Shown here piece by piece: positions 1-9,594 of a stretch of 64,000 nt of DNA. Every line of letters begins with the position of its first letter. Positions within the stretch are counted from its first letter, which is position 1. Below the pieces are notes generated by a model, which saw only the letters and a program-made list of their open reading frames with translations, was not told the DNA's origin and ran no database searches. A program made the position numbers and the translations under genes. This stretch comes from Polychytrium aggregatum (lineage: Eukaryota; Chytridiomycota; Chytridiomycetes; Polychytriales), in NCBI RefSeq assembly GCF_025602895.1, contig NW_026516226.1, forward strand, positions 582,283 to 646,282, read 5' to 3'.

Positions 1-2231
1 ACCTTCCTGATGCTTACCACTTGGTTCGTGTCAAGAAGGGCGATGAGTGGAAGACTGCTTTTGTTTGCAAATCTGGCTCTTACGAGTACAATGTTATCCC
101 CTTTGGTCTTTCGAATGCCCCCGCTGCTTTTCAGTTTTTTATGAACGACATCTTCTCGGACCTCCTTGGTGTCTGTGTTGTCATTTATCTTGACGACATC
201 CTGATCTTCTCAAAAGATCCCCTGGAGCATGAGGAGCATGTTAAGCTTGTTCTTTCTCGCCTTCGTGAACACTCTCTTAAGGTCAATCCGGCCAAGTGTT
301 CTTTTGACCTTTCTGAAGTTGACTTTCTCGGCATGATCATTTCTGCCGATGGCATTAAAATGGACCCTGCCAAGGTCGAGGCCGTTTCCCTTTGGCCTGT
401 TCCCTCTTCTGCTCGCGACATCCAAGTTTTTATTGGTTTCGCAAACTTTTACCGCCGCTTCGTCAAGGACTTTTCCGCACTTGCTCGTCCTTTGACTTCA
501 CTCACCACCAAATCCTCCACCTTCTCTTGGTCTCCCGAGGCCCAAGAGGCTTTTGATTCTCTTAAACGTTCATTCACTTCCGCACCTATTCTTCGTTACT
601 TTGATTTCTCCAAACCCGCTGTCATCGAGCCCGATGCTTCTGACTTTGCTCTGGGTGCCGTCCTTTCCCAGTTTGACCCTGACGGCGCTCTTCACCCCGT
701 TGCTTTTCACTCTCGGCAATTCCGTCCCGCCGAGGTGAATTATGACACCCACGACAAAGAGCTCCTTGCTATTGTCGATTCCTTTACTGCCTGGCGTCAT
801 TACTTGATGGCTGCCGACCCCGATCATCCCACTCTTGTTTTCTCTGATCACCAGAACCTCACCCGGTTCACTTCCGCTTCCCAACTTTCTCGCCGCCAGT
901 TCCGGTGGGCCCAATTCCTTTCTGATTTTGCTTTTCGCATTTACCACCGCCCTGGTCGCCTCAACACCAAAGCCGATGCTCTCAGTCGCCGTTCTGACTT
1001 TGAGATAAAGCCTGGTGACTCCCTCCACTCCACCAACTTCCTTCAGCTGTTCGAGTCTATTTCTCTCGACAGCATCACCGTTATCGGCTCGAACCCCGAT
1101 TTTCTTTCCGAGATTCGAGCTGCCACCCTTTCTTGTTCCCTTCTTTCTGACTTCAACGCCAAACGTCTTGATGGCGATTACTCCTTCCGTGACGGTCTCC
1201 TTTACTTTAAAGACCTGATCGTTGTCCCTTCCCCCGAGCTCCAGCTCAAAGTGTTTGAGCAACGTCACTGCTCCGCTGCCGCTGGTCACTTTGGTCTTGC
1301 CAAGACCGTTGAGCTCATCTCCCGGGACTTTCACTGGCCCCGGCTTCGTAAGTCTGTGCGTCGCTTCATTGCTAATTGTGAAGCGTGCCAGCGAGCCAAG
1401 CCGTCCCGTCACTCCCCTTATGGTTTACTTCACCCTCTCCCCGTTCCTTCCGAACGTTGGTGGGACCTGTCGATGGACTTCATCACGGATCTCCCACCTT
1501 CGAACGGCTTTGACTCCATCTTCGTGGTTAAGGACCGCCTGTCCAAACAAGCACACTTTGTGCCCACCACGAAGACGGTTACAGGCGAGCAAACCGCCGA
1601 ACTCTTCCTCTCCCACATCTTCCGCTTGCATGGTTGTCCCCGGTCTATTGTTTCGGACCGAGGAACTCAGTTTACTTCGGCCTTCTGGAGGCGCTTCAAT
1701 GAGCTTCTGAAGACGAAGATTTCCCTTTCTTCTGCCTTCCACCCCGAGACCGACGGTTCGACCGAGGTTCTCAACCAGGTCATCGAGCAGTATTTGCGTA
1801 TCCATTGCAATTACCTGCAAGACGACTGGACCCTTCACCTTCCCCTTGCCGAGTTCACTTACAACAACTCGGAAAACACCTCCACTGGCATGACTCCCTT
1901 CTTTGCAGTCCATGGCCATCACCCCATTTTTGATCCCTCCATCATCCGTGATCCTTCTGTTGTGCCCTCTGCCGAAGAACGTGTCGACCGACTTCAGACC
2001 GTTCTCGAGGATCTCAAGGCCAACCTCCGGGTTGCCCAAGAGTCCTACACTTTGCAGGCCAACAAATCCCGTCTCCCCACTCCCGACATCTCCGTTGGCG
2101 ACCTCGTTTTTCTTGATCGTCGCCACATCCGCACCCTTCGTCCCTCCAACAAGCTTGATCAGAAAAAGCTTGGCCCCTTTAAAGTTCTTCGCCGCATCAA
2201 CCCCGTTGCCTTTGAACTTAAACTCCCTTCC
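1..2231 (+). CDS. pol: C1 Gag-Pol polyprotein, Pol part (RT, RNase H, integrase), interrupted
   Basis: This is the Pol of a Ty3/gypsy retrotransposon from the middle of reverse transcriptase onward. Visible in order are the RT core with YLDDILIFS, the RNase H start with DASDFALG, the HHCC zinc domain of integrase (CEACQRAK at its end) and the integrase core with SMDFITDLP and VSDRGTQFTS. The reading frame is open up to 2231. There the 5' LTR of A1 begins and the frame runs into LTR sequence with a stop at 2304-2306. The C-terminal part is at 14095-14406. The translation matches C2 wherever both are present. The copy is disabled by the A1 insertion only. Confidence 0.95.
2227..2231. repeat. 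Target site duplication of A1 (CTTCC)
   Basis: CTTCC stands directly before the TG of the A1 5' LTR and again at 14090-14094 after the CA of the 3' LTR. The uninterrupted C2 copy has this pentamer once. Confidence 0.95.
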
Positions 2232-2812
2232 TGTCATGAACACCCTCTGCCTTTGCCCACTCCCTTCCTTTACCCTTGCCCTTTCCTTTCTGTTTGCCTG
2301 TCTTAGTGCTTTCCCTTCCTTCTGTTTGTTTGTTTCCCGCGCTGTGCTGCCTTGTTGTCTTACCGCAAGCACGCGCGCTGCCTGTGTTCCGTTCCCGCTC
2401 CCTTGCTGTTGGTCATGGGTTACGCCCACGACGCCGCCTCGACGCCGCCTGACGCCTTGGCGCCGCCAAGCCGCCGCCACTGACGCCCGCTGACTCACGG
2501 ATCCCGAGTCACGGCCGCCACCTGCTTCGCTCGCTGCTTCGCCCTCCCCGCCGCTGCTTCGCTCCTGCCCCCTCGCTCTGCAGCGTCGATCCTTGGCGCT
2601 CGCATAAATAGCCCTCCGACCAGCCTCTGTCTTTTGCCTTCGTCTTGCCACTTTGTATTTTTAGTATCCTAAGCCTTGGATCTAGAATAAAACTTTGGCT
2701 TCACACTTGACACTCTGTGTCCCAGTCCAGTCCCCGCTCCTCTCCCTACGTTCGAGTCTTGCATTAGGACTCTTGCGCACTTCCCTGCTTGCCCCGTTGT
2801 CCAGTCTTGACA
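2232..2812 (+). repeat. A1 5' LTR
   Basis: 581 bp, starting TGTCATGAAC and ending CTTGACA. A TATA-like box CATAAATA is at 2603-2610. A probable poly(A) signal AATAAA lies near 2687. The copy at 13509-14089 looks the same over its length. Confidence 0.95.
2642..2650 (+). promoter_or_regulatory. Putative 5' self-primer of A1 RNA
   Basis: GTCTTGCCA begins 39 nt after the start of the TATA-like box. It is the exact complement of the site 2 nt after the LTR (2815-2823). It is proposed to be the 5' region of the transcript that folds onto the primer binding site, as in Tf1. Confidence 0.6.
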
Positions 2813-2814
2813 CT

Positions 2815-2823
2815 TGGCAAGAC
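2815..2823 (+). other. A1 primer binding site, self-primed type
   Basis: TGGCAAGAC lies 2 nt after the 5' LTR. It pairs over 9 nt with 2642-2650 of the LTR. It starts with TGG, so a tRNA primer cannot be excluded from this family alone. Confidence 0.55.
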
Positions 2824-2883
2824 CTTCAACAACCCCCCACTTGCCCTGCCTTTGCCCCGTCCCCTTCTCTATCTCTTTTACCA

Positions 2884-3857
2884 ATGGCTTCCCCTTCTGG
2901 CCTTTCCGAGCCCGAGCTCCAGGCCATCCGTGCGGTCATTATCCAGTCCGCCGAGAACGCCCGTTCTCTCCAGGACTTTTCCAAGTTCCTCCACGATCAG
3001 GATGATGCGCTCAACCGCATCACCGATCGTATGGACCAGGTCCTGGCTCGCCGTGAAGAGGATGTCCGCCAAGTGGTCGCCGCCAGTGTCCAGGAGGCCC
3101 TCCGCAGCTACCAGGCCCAGCTACCTCCTCCTGCTCCCGCTCCCGCCCCGATCCGTCGTGCAGGTCGCCCCTACTTCGGCGTTCCTGACGACGTCGATGA
3201 TCCTGCCCAAGACCCCGAGGACAACCCTGCTGGTCGCAACTCTGCCACCAGGCAGATAGGTCCCCCTGATCGCTTCTCTGGTAAGGACCCGAGCCGCTGC
3301 AATGCCTTCCTCTCGCATTGCAGACTGGCCTTCGTGTCCAACCCTCCCCTCTTCCAGACTGAAAGGGATAAGGTGTTCTACGCCTTATCCTATCTCGATG
3401 GTACTGCTGCAGACTACATGCAGCCGTACATCGATCAGTTGGAGAGAGACCCCGAGTGCTCTCCCCCTGCCATCCGTGACTTTGCCGGTTTCTCCGAGTG
3501 GCTCCGTGCTGCCTTTGGCCAGGTCCAGCCCACCATCGCCGCTGCTCGCGAGATGGTCAGGCTTTACCAAGTCACCTCCGCCGCCGCCTATGCCGCCGAG
3601 TACCGCCGCCAAGCCGTCCACCTCCTCACTTGGTCCCAAGACCCTCTCATGTTCCACTTCGAGAGTGGACTCAAGCCCTCGGTTCAAGACGAACTCTCCC
3701 GCCGCTCCTTCGACAACCTCGAAGATCTCATGCAAGCGGCGATCGCCATCGACAACCGCCAGGAGGACCAACGTTCCCGCCGTCCCAACCACCGCTCCGC
3801 TCCTGCTCCTGCTCCTGCTCGTCCGGCTCCTCTCCCTTTCCGTCCGGCTCCTCGCCC
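2884..3857 (+). CDS. gag: A1 Gag, N-terminal part
   Basis: The start is the ATG giving MASPSGLSEPEL, 71 bp after the LTR. The product is a retrotransposon Gag with a charged N-terminus, a Pro/Ala stretch near residues 80-90 and a capsid-like domain of the retrotrans_gag type (YALSYLDGTAADYMQPYI, then FAGFSEWLRAAFG). A Pro/Arg-rich linker follows. Gag forms the particle and packages RNA. B1 interrupts the frame after 3857. The rest, with the zinc knuckle, resumes after the B1 target duplication at 9325-9329. Homologous partial copies are in A2 and A3. Confidence 0.93.
3853..3857. repeat. Target site duplication of B1 (CGCCC)
   Basis: CGCCC is repeated at 9325-9329, on either side of B1. The A3 copy of gag has a single pentamer at this place. 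Confidence 0.95.
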
Positions 3858-4166
3858 TGTAGGAGATGGTATCTCCGACGCTGTGCTGCGCGTACTGCGC
3901 GTACTGCGCGGCGCAGTGGGTCGTGACCTGTGCTGCGCTTTGCGTTTTCACGCACCGCAGGCAGGCCACCGCAGGGTATACCTGCGGGTTGCCCCCGTTC
4001 CCCCCGTTTGTCTGGAGTTCGGTTTTATCGTGAATAAACGTAAGTGCTCCCCGAGCTCACCCGTCCGCTAGAGTAGCCTAGCACCGCCCTGTTCTGCCCC
4101 GTCCTGTCTTGTCTTGTACCCCCTCCCTCCCCGTCTTGCCCCAACGTCCCAGTAGTGGACGTTACA
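3858..4166 (+). repeat. B1 5' LTR
   Basis: 309 bp, TGTAGGAGAT to GGACGTTACA. It contains a short direct repeat (GCGCGTACT twice) and GAATAAACG as a possible poly(A) signal. No clear TATA box was seen, unlike families A, C and D. Confidence 0.95.
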
Positions 4167-4178
4167 TGGTAGCATCGG
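4167..4178 (+). other. B1 primer binding site, tRNA type
   Basis: TGGTAGCATCGG follows the LTR without a gap. It would pair with a tRNA 3' end reading CCGATGCTACCA. That implies U72 and A73, which fits (but does not prove) an initiator tRNA-Met. No complement of this site was found in the B LTR. Confidence 0.7.
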
Positions 4179-4288
4179 AAATCCTCGTCTTGTTTTCGTC
4201 CTGTTTGTCCTCTTTCTAGATCCTCAAGCTGGATCCCGCCTCTCTTGCCGACCGACTCTCCTCTCTGTCCCTGGAGCCTGCCCCTGCC

Positions 4289-5110
4289 ATGAGCAACCCC
4301 CGCCCACTTCCGGAAGCCTTCCTCAAGACCTTCCGTGCCCCAGTGTTTACTGGGAAGAGCCGCTCCTCCTCGGTGGAGGACTGGCTGCAGCAACTCGAGG
4401 ACTACCTCGATGCTGCCCAAGTCGCCCCCACCCACCACATCGTCGCCGCCAAGCTCTGCTTAAAGGACCAGGCGTACCGTTGGTACCGCCGCCAAGGGTT
4501 CGACGAGCAGAGCGAAGGTGTGTTTGACGACTTCAAGGACCGCCTCCGTCGCCGCTTCGGCAGCCCCAATGCTGAACTCATTGCCCGTGACAAGCTATAC
4601 TCTCTCGTGCAGCGTGGTTCTGTGACCCGCTACATCGAGGAGTTTGAAGACCTCTCCTCCCAGATTGAGGAGCTGGGCTCTGCTGATGCGATGTACCTCT
4701 TCCAGAAGGGCCTCAAGCCCAAGATCAGAGAGTACATCGCCAGCAACCCTGATGCCCGCAAGTCCCTGGACGTGATGATGGACGTTGCCGAGAACCTCGA
4801 CAACGTCCAGTACCATGGCCGCCAGTTCTACCCGCAGCTGGCAGGCGGCCATCGGTCTCATCACGTCCCAGCCCGTCCGCCTCGCCCGGCCCCGCCCGCA
4901 AGACCCATGCCTGAGCCCATGGACGTTGACGTCAACGCCATGGAGGCTCGTGGCCCTCCCCGCTCCCGGTTCCAGCAAGCTGCCACTGTCTCCCCCAAGG
5001 ACAGACAGAAGCAGGAGGACCTCCGCCATGGTTCCTGCTTCTTCTGTCACCGACCGGGACACCAGGCCAAGGAGTGCCCCATGAAGTCGGGAAACGGCCG
5101 ACCCTACTAG
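4289..5110 (+). CDS. gag: B1 Gag
   Basis: 273 aa, starting [12 protein letters not shown] retrotrans_gag type capsid region occupies roughly residues 20-170 ([16 protein letters not shown], then [14 protein letters not shown]). A Pro-rich linker follows, and a CX2CX4HX4C zinc knuckle ([14 protein letters not shown]) near residues 251-264. It acts as particle and nucleocapsid protein. The stop TAG at 5108-5110 lies inside the frameshift hairpin. Identical-looking copies are at 32986-33807 and 35586-36407. Confidence 0.95.
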   Translation: MSNPRPLPEAFLKTFRAPVFTGKSRSSSVEDWLQQLEDYLDAAQVAPTHHIVAAKLCLKDQAYRWYRRQGFDEQSEGVFDDFKDRLRRRFGSPNAELIARDKLYSLVQRGSVTRYIEEFEDLSSQIEELGSADAMYLFQKGLKPKIREYIASNPDARKSLDVMMDVAENLDNVQYHGRQFYPQLAGGHRSHHVPARPPRPAPPARPMPEPMDVDVNAMEARGPPRSRFQQAATVSPKDRQKQEDLRHGSCFFCHRPGHQAKECPMKSGNGRPY

Positions 5111-5132
5111 GTGGCTCTGGAGCCCTAGTAGG
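5089..5132 (+). other. B1 programmed -1 ribosomal frameshift signal
   Basis: The heptamer GGGAAAC at 5089-5095 is placed as G GGA AAC in the gag frame, so a -1 slip gives GGG AAA in the pol frame. A 7-nt spacer is followed by a hairpin. Its lower stem is CCTACTAG (5103-5110) with CTAGTAGG (5125-5132), and its upper stem is GGCT (5113-5116) with AGCC (5121-5124). The gag stop is in the stem. Confidence 0.85.
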
Positions 5133-8100
5133 AGACCAACGCCGTGGATTGCTCAATGCAGTCCACGCGTCTCCAGAGGAAGTTCACCTCGCCCCCTCCC
5201 CCGAAGGAGAAACAAACCAAGTGTTGTGCGTCGTGCGAGAGGTGCATGGTGGCGCAAGCCGCCTGCCTCTCCACGAACGTGAAGAGAAAACCAAAATTGA
5301 AAACCAAAACAAAAAAGAAAATCAAGAACCCTTGAGGGACAGGACCGCCTGTGCCCTCACCCCTGTCAAGTCGTGTGTGTCGGATGCTTCCGACATGTGT
5401 CCGCAAGCCGTGGACGTCGTGTGCAATGGCGTGCTGACGCCGCAGGCCCCCGCAATGGCCGAACCCTATCCAAAATGTCCGAGTGGCCGTGATGAAGCCA
5501 ACCAAGACCAAGTGTCGCCCGTTCCCCCAAGTCAAGTCATGGTGCAGGAGGCTGTGCAGGAGGACCATGAAGAGTCCCTGCTGTACCTCCCTGCCACCGT
5601 CCAAGGTCACACCGTCCGAATGATGGTGGACTCTGGAGCAAGCTGCAACTTTGTCAGCAGACGCTTGCTCCAGGAGCTCAACATACATGCAACCAAGAAG
5701 AAGTCGCCGATGAGTGTGGCGCTTGCAGACGATCGTGTGCAGCAGTGCACACACCAAGTGGTCCTGCGAGTGGCCCTCCATCCCAAGTACCATCCTGTCC
5801 TGTTGTTCCAAGTGATCGACACCAAGTTCGATGCCATCCTCGGCATGAGCTGGCTTGCTCGTGCCGAGCCGACTCCAGTCGTCGACTGGAAAGGCCGCAC
5901 TGTCCGTGTTGGCCCTGACATTGTCCTGCAGGGCATGGCCTCACCCAACATGCCACCTCTCCTCTCAGCCATGCAATTCAAGAGGCTGATCAAGAAGGAC
6001 ACGTCGTTCCTCTGTGTCGTGCGTGAGGTCGACGACACCGACCAAGCCGGTCCCGGTCCCCCGCCTGTGGTGACCAAGCTGCTCGACGAGTACAAGGACG
6101 TATTCCCCGACCAGTTGCCACAATGCCTGCCACCCCAACGCACCGTCGATCATCGCATCGACATCGAACCAGGCTCGTCGCCTCCGTCAAGACCGACGTA
6201 CCAACTGTCGCTGACGGAGATGGACGAACTCAAGCGCCAGTTGGATGACCTCCTCGCCCATGGGTTCATCCGCCCGAGCCAGTCACCGTATGGTGCACCA
6301 GTGCTCTTTGTCAAGAAGAAAGAAGGTGATCTCAGGATGTGCGTCGACTATCGCGCACTAAACAAACAGACCATCAAGAACACCTACCCGTTGCCCAGGA
6401 TCGACGAGTTGATGGATCGTCTGAGTGGAGCAAAGGTCTTTAGCAAGATAGACCTCCGCTCAGGCTACCATCAGATCCGCATCCACGAGGATGATGTCCA
6501 CAAGACCGCCTTCAGGACTCGCTACGGACTGTACGAGTTCCTAGTGCTGCCGTTCGGATTGACGAACGCACCTGCCACGTTCATGCAGCTGATGAACGAT
6601 GTGTTCCGCCAAGAGCTCGACAACTCTGTCATCGTGTACCTGGATGATATCCTTGTGTACAGCAAGGATGAAGCGACCCATGAAGGTCATGTCGCCCGCG
6701 TGCTGGCCAAGCTACGCGAGCACAAGTTGTATGCCAAACTGTCCAAGTGTGAGTTCTTCAAGAATCAAGTCCCGTTCCTGGGACACGTTGTCTCAGGAAG
6801 AGGAATCGAAGTCGACCCCGCCAAGGTCAAGTCTGTGGTCGAGTGGCCGCCGCTCGCATGCGTCTCTGACGTGCAGTCGTTTCTCGGTCTCGTCAACTAC
6901 TACCGCCGATTCATCCCCGATCTGGCGCGCACTGCCGGTCCACTCACAGACCTACTCCGCAAAGAGTGCCCCTTCGTGTGGGACCACCCACAACGCCAAG
7001 CGTTCGAGACCCTCAAGCACGCCTTGACGAACGCTCCTGTCCTCGCTGTGTTCGACCCGAACACGGATGTCTCCGTGCACACCGACGCCTCCGACTTTGC
7101 GGTGGGAGCTGTTTTGATGCAGGAGGGAAGGCCCGTTGCCTTCGAGTCGCGCAAACTGTCCCAACACGAGATCAACTATCCCGTGCACGAGAAGGAGCAG
7201 CTTGCGATCATCTACGCGCTGCAGAAGTTCCGAGTGTACCTCCACGGTACCGCCAAGCCCTTCAAGATTGTGACGGACCACCAGTCACTGCGTTACCTCG
7301 ACACCAAGAAGAACCTGAGCCGACGCCAAGCGCGATGGATGGAGTTCCTCGCCGAGTACAACTACGAGGTTGTATACCAGAAAGGCAAACTCAATGTGGT
7401 GCCTGACGCACTGTCCCGACGCCCCGACTACCAATTGGCGTCACTGTACGAGTCGACTGTCAGTGTCGACAACACGATGCTGGATGTTGTCCGAGACAAC
7501 ATCGCCAACGACAAACAGTTCGGAGAACTGTTCCGAAAGGTGTCTAAGCTCCCCAAGGACGACGAATCATCCGAGTACACAGTGCGTGATGGCCTGCTCC
7601 TCCTGAAGAAGGACAGCCGTGTCTGTGTGCCGGACATTCCGTCGTTGAAGACCAAGTTGCTCCAAGAGGTCCACGACTCGCCCCTCGCTGGACACTTTGG
7701 AGTCGAGAAGACATACGACCGACTGGCCAAAGTCGCATACTGGCCTGGAATGAAGCGCACCGTCGAGAAGTACATCGAGTCCTGCCATACCTGCAAGATG
7801 GTCAAGTCACGCACGACCCGAGAGCAAGGATTGCTGCAACCCCTGCCTGTTCCCGACCGCCCCTGGACCAGCATGTCCATGGATCTCATCACGCATCTAC
7901 CGACGACCAAGTTGGACCACGATGCAATCGCTGTCTTTGTCGACAGGTTCAGCAAGATGGCACACTTTGTGCCGTGCCAGACGACATGCTCCGCGCCTGA
8001 CCTTGCACTGCTGTTCTTCAAGCATGTGTTCAAGCACCACGGCCTCCCAAAGTCCATCGTCAGTGATCGAGACCCCCGATTCACCTCCTTGTTTTGGACA

Positions 8101-9006
8101 AGTCTGTTCGACCATCTCGGCACCAAGCTGAACATGTCAACCTCGCACCACCAACAAACGGATGGACAGTCCGAGCGGACGATCCGCACCCTCGAGCAAT
8201 ACCTGAGGACATACGCCTCGACCAGCCAAGACGACTGGGACATACAGCTGAGTCATGCAGAGTTTGCATACAACACCGCCAAGTCGAGCACAACTGGCTT
8301 GAGCCCCTTTGAGGCGCTCTACGGATTCCAGCCTGATGTTCCCACCTCCTTGACACTGACCGAGTCCACGGCTGGATTGCCTCCCAAACCAAGTGCCTTT
8401 GTCAAAGATCATCAAGTCCGACACAAGATGATCGCCGACGCGCTCACGGATGCGCAACAAGTGATGGCGAAGTACTACGACCGCCGACACCAGGATGTCT
8501 CCTTTGAAGTTGGAGACCTTGTCTACCTGGACGCCGACAACATCAAGGTCCCCGAAGCCCAGTCAAAGAAGTTGTTGCCCAAGTACCGAGGACCGTTCAA
8601 GATAGCGGCCCGACCCAGTCCCCTCAACTACCTGTTGGACTTGCCACCTGGAAGCAAGCTCCATCCTGTCTTCCATGTGTCCAAGCTGCGTCGCCACACG
8701 ACCCGCAGTCCAGCACAGTTCCCCGACGCCGACGAAGGTGTCCCGGACGACGCACCACTGGAAGACGACCTCGGACAATACTATACTCAAGAATATGAAG
8801 TCGAAAGGATCGTGAGGCACAAGAAAGTGGCTGATGGGTCACTTCGGTTTTATGTCAAGTGGGTTGGTTACCCACACTCGGGCAACACATGGCAAACACT
8901 GGAGGACTTGTCCCATGCACCCGAGGAGCTGAGTAAATACGGTAAACACCTCGAGGAGCCCCAAATAAAGAGCACACGCAGGGCTCCTCGCAGGAAGCCT
9001 TCTTAA
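5089..9006 (+). CDS. pol: B1 Pol (protease, RT, RNase H, integrase, chromodomain)
   Basis: Pol is reached from gag by a -1 shift at 5089-5095; its frame is open from about 5074. Counting from 5074, the aspartic protease motif VDSGAS is at about residue 185, the RT motif YLDDILVYS has its first Asp near 524, and RNase H begins at [10 protein letters not shown]. Integrase has an HHCC domain (CHTCK) and core motifs SMDLITHLP (Asp near 937) and [11 protein letters not shown] chromodomain starts near residue 1241 (YEVERIV...FYVKWVGYP). The chromodomain places it among chromoviruses and probably guides integration to marked chromatin. No disabling change was seen. Confidence 0.95.
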   Translation, partial: GKRPTLLGGSGALVGDQRRGLLNAVHASPEEVHLAPSPEGETNQVLCVVREVHGGASRLPLHEREEKTKIENQNKKENQEPLRDRTACALTPVKSCVSDASDMCPQAVDVVCNGVLTPQAPAMAEPYPKCPSGRDEANQDQVSPVPPSQVMVQEAVQEDHEESLLYLPATVQGHTVRMMVDSGASCNFVSRRLLQELNIHATKKKSPMSVALADDRVQQCTHQVVLRVALHPKYHPVLLFQVIDTKFDAILGMSWLARAEPTPVVDWKGRTVRVGPDIVLQGMASPNMPPLLSAMQFKRLIKKDTSFLCVVREVDDTDQAGPGPPPVVTKLLDEYKDVFPDQLPQCLPPQRTVDHRIDIEPGSSPPSRPTYQLSLTEMDELKRQLDDLLAHGFIRPSQSPYGAPVLFVKKKEGDLRMCVDYRALNKQTIKNTYPLPRIDELMDRLSGAKVFSKIDLRSGYHQIRIHEDDVHKTAFRTRYGLYEFLVLPFGLTNAPATFMQLMNDVFRQELDNSVIVYLDDILVYSKDEATHEGHVARVLAKLREHKLYAKLSKCEFFKNQVPFLGHVVSGRGIEVDPAKVKSVVEWPPLACVSDVQSFLGLVNYYRRFIPDLARTAGPLTDLLRKECPFVWDHPQRQAFETLKHALTNAPVLAVFDPNTDVSVHTDASDFAVGAVLMQEGRPVAFESRKLSQHEINYPVHEKEQLAIIYALQKFRVYLHGTAKPFKIVTDHQSLRYLDTKKNLSRRQARWMEFLAEYNYEVVYQKGKLNVVPDALSRRPDYQLASLYESTVSVDNTMLDVVRDNIANDKQFGELFRKVSKLPKDDESSEYTVRDGLLLLKKDSRVCVPDIPSLKTKLLQEVHDSPLAGHFGVEKTYDRLAKVAYWPGMKRTVEKYIESCHTCKMVKSRTTREQGLLQPLPVPDRPWTSMSMDLITHLPTTKLDHDAIAVFVDRFSKMAHFVPCQTTCSAPDLALLFFKHVFKHHGLPKSIVSDRDPRFTSLFWTSLFDHLGTKLNMSTSHHQQTDGQSERTIRTLEQYLRTYASTSQDDWDIQLSHAEFAYNTAKSSTTGLSPFEALYGFQPDVPTSLTLTESTAGLPPKPSAFVKDHQVRHKMIADALTDAQQVMAKYYDRRHQDVSFEVGDLVYLDADNIKVPEAQSKKLLPKYRGPFKIAARPSPLNYLLDLPPGSKLHPVFHVSKLRRHTTRSPAQFPDADEGVPDDAPLEDDLGQYYTQEYEVERIVRHKKVADGSLRFYVKWVGYPHSGNTWQTLEDLSHAPEELSKYGKHLEEPQIKSTRRAPRRKPS

Positions 9007-9015
9007 GTGTGGGAG

Positions 9016-9324
9016 TGTAGGAGATGGTATCTCCGACGCTGTGCTGCGCGTACTGCGCGTACTGCGCGGCGCAGTGGGTCGTGACCTGTGCTGCGCTTTG
9101 CGTTTTCACGCACCGCAGGCAGGCCACCGCAGGGTATACCTGCGGGTTGCCCCCGTTCCCCCCGTTTGTCTGGAGTTCGGTTTTATCGTGAATAAACGTA
9201 AGTGCTCCCCGAGCTCACCCGTCCGCTAGAGTAGCCTAGCACCGCCCTGTTCTGCCCCGTCCTGTCTTGTCTTGTACCCCCTCCCTCCCCGTCTTGCCCC
9301 AACGTCCCAGTAGTGGACGTTACA
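9016..9324 (+). repeat. B1 3' LTR
   Basis: 309 bp, preceded by a short purine-rich tract (AAGTGTGGGAG) just after the pol stop. It ends GGACGTTACA before the CGCCC duplication. Confidence 0.95.
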
Positions 9325-9594
9325 CGCCCCTTCGCTCCTGCTCCTCCTCCTCGCCCCGCTCAAGCCTTCAACGTTCCGCAGCCCATGGACCTCAGCCAGG
9401 CCTCCGCTCGCAGGCTGACCGCCGAGGACAAGGCCGCCCTCCGTGCTGCCAACCGCTGCTTTTATTGCAAGCAGGAAGGGCACATTGCCCTTCGCTGCCC
9501 CAATAAGGCATCCTCCCGCTTGGCTGCCATCGATGCTTCTTTGGCTGTCGTTGATGTGAATAAACTTGACGACCAGGAAAACTTCTCTGCCTAG
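9325..9594 (+). CDS. gag: A1 Gag, C-terminal part with zinc knuckle
   Basis: This continues the frame of 2884-3857; the first five bases repeat the B1 target site. It carries a Pro-rich linker, MDLSQAS and one CX2CX4HX4C knuckle (CFYCKQEGHIALRC), and ends ENFSA with TAG at 9592-9594. The stop is part of the frameshift hairpin. The minus-strand copy in A3 is at 46276-46760. Confidence 0.93.
   Translation, partial: RPFAPAPPPRPAQAFNVPQPMDLSQASARRLTAEDKAALRAANRCFYCKQEGHIALRCPNKASSRLAAIDASLAVVDVNKLDDQENFSA

Larger units (their letters stand above)
3858..9324 (+). mobile_element. B1: Ty3/gypsy chromovirus of family B, complete and apparently intact
   Basis: 5467 bp with two 309-bp LTRs (TGTAGGAGAT...GGACGTTACA), a tRNA-type primer site, gag, a -1 frameshift signal and a pol of about 1300 codons without stops. 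It is flanked by CGCCC. The sequence matches B3 closely, both are the same length, and their LTRs look identical. This suggests recent activity. Confidence 0.97.

Noticed and set aside
4167-4178. Self-priming for family B
   Set aside because: No complement of the B primer site was found in the B LTR, while the site has the TGG start and zero offset of a tRNA primer site.
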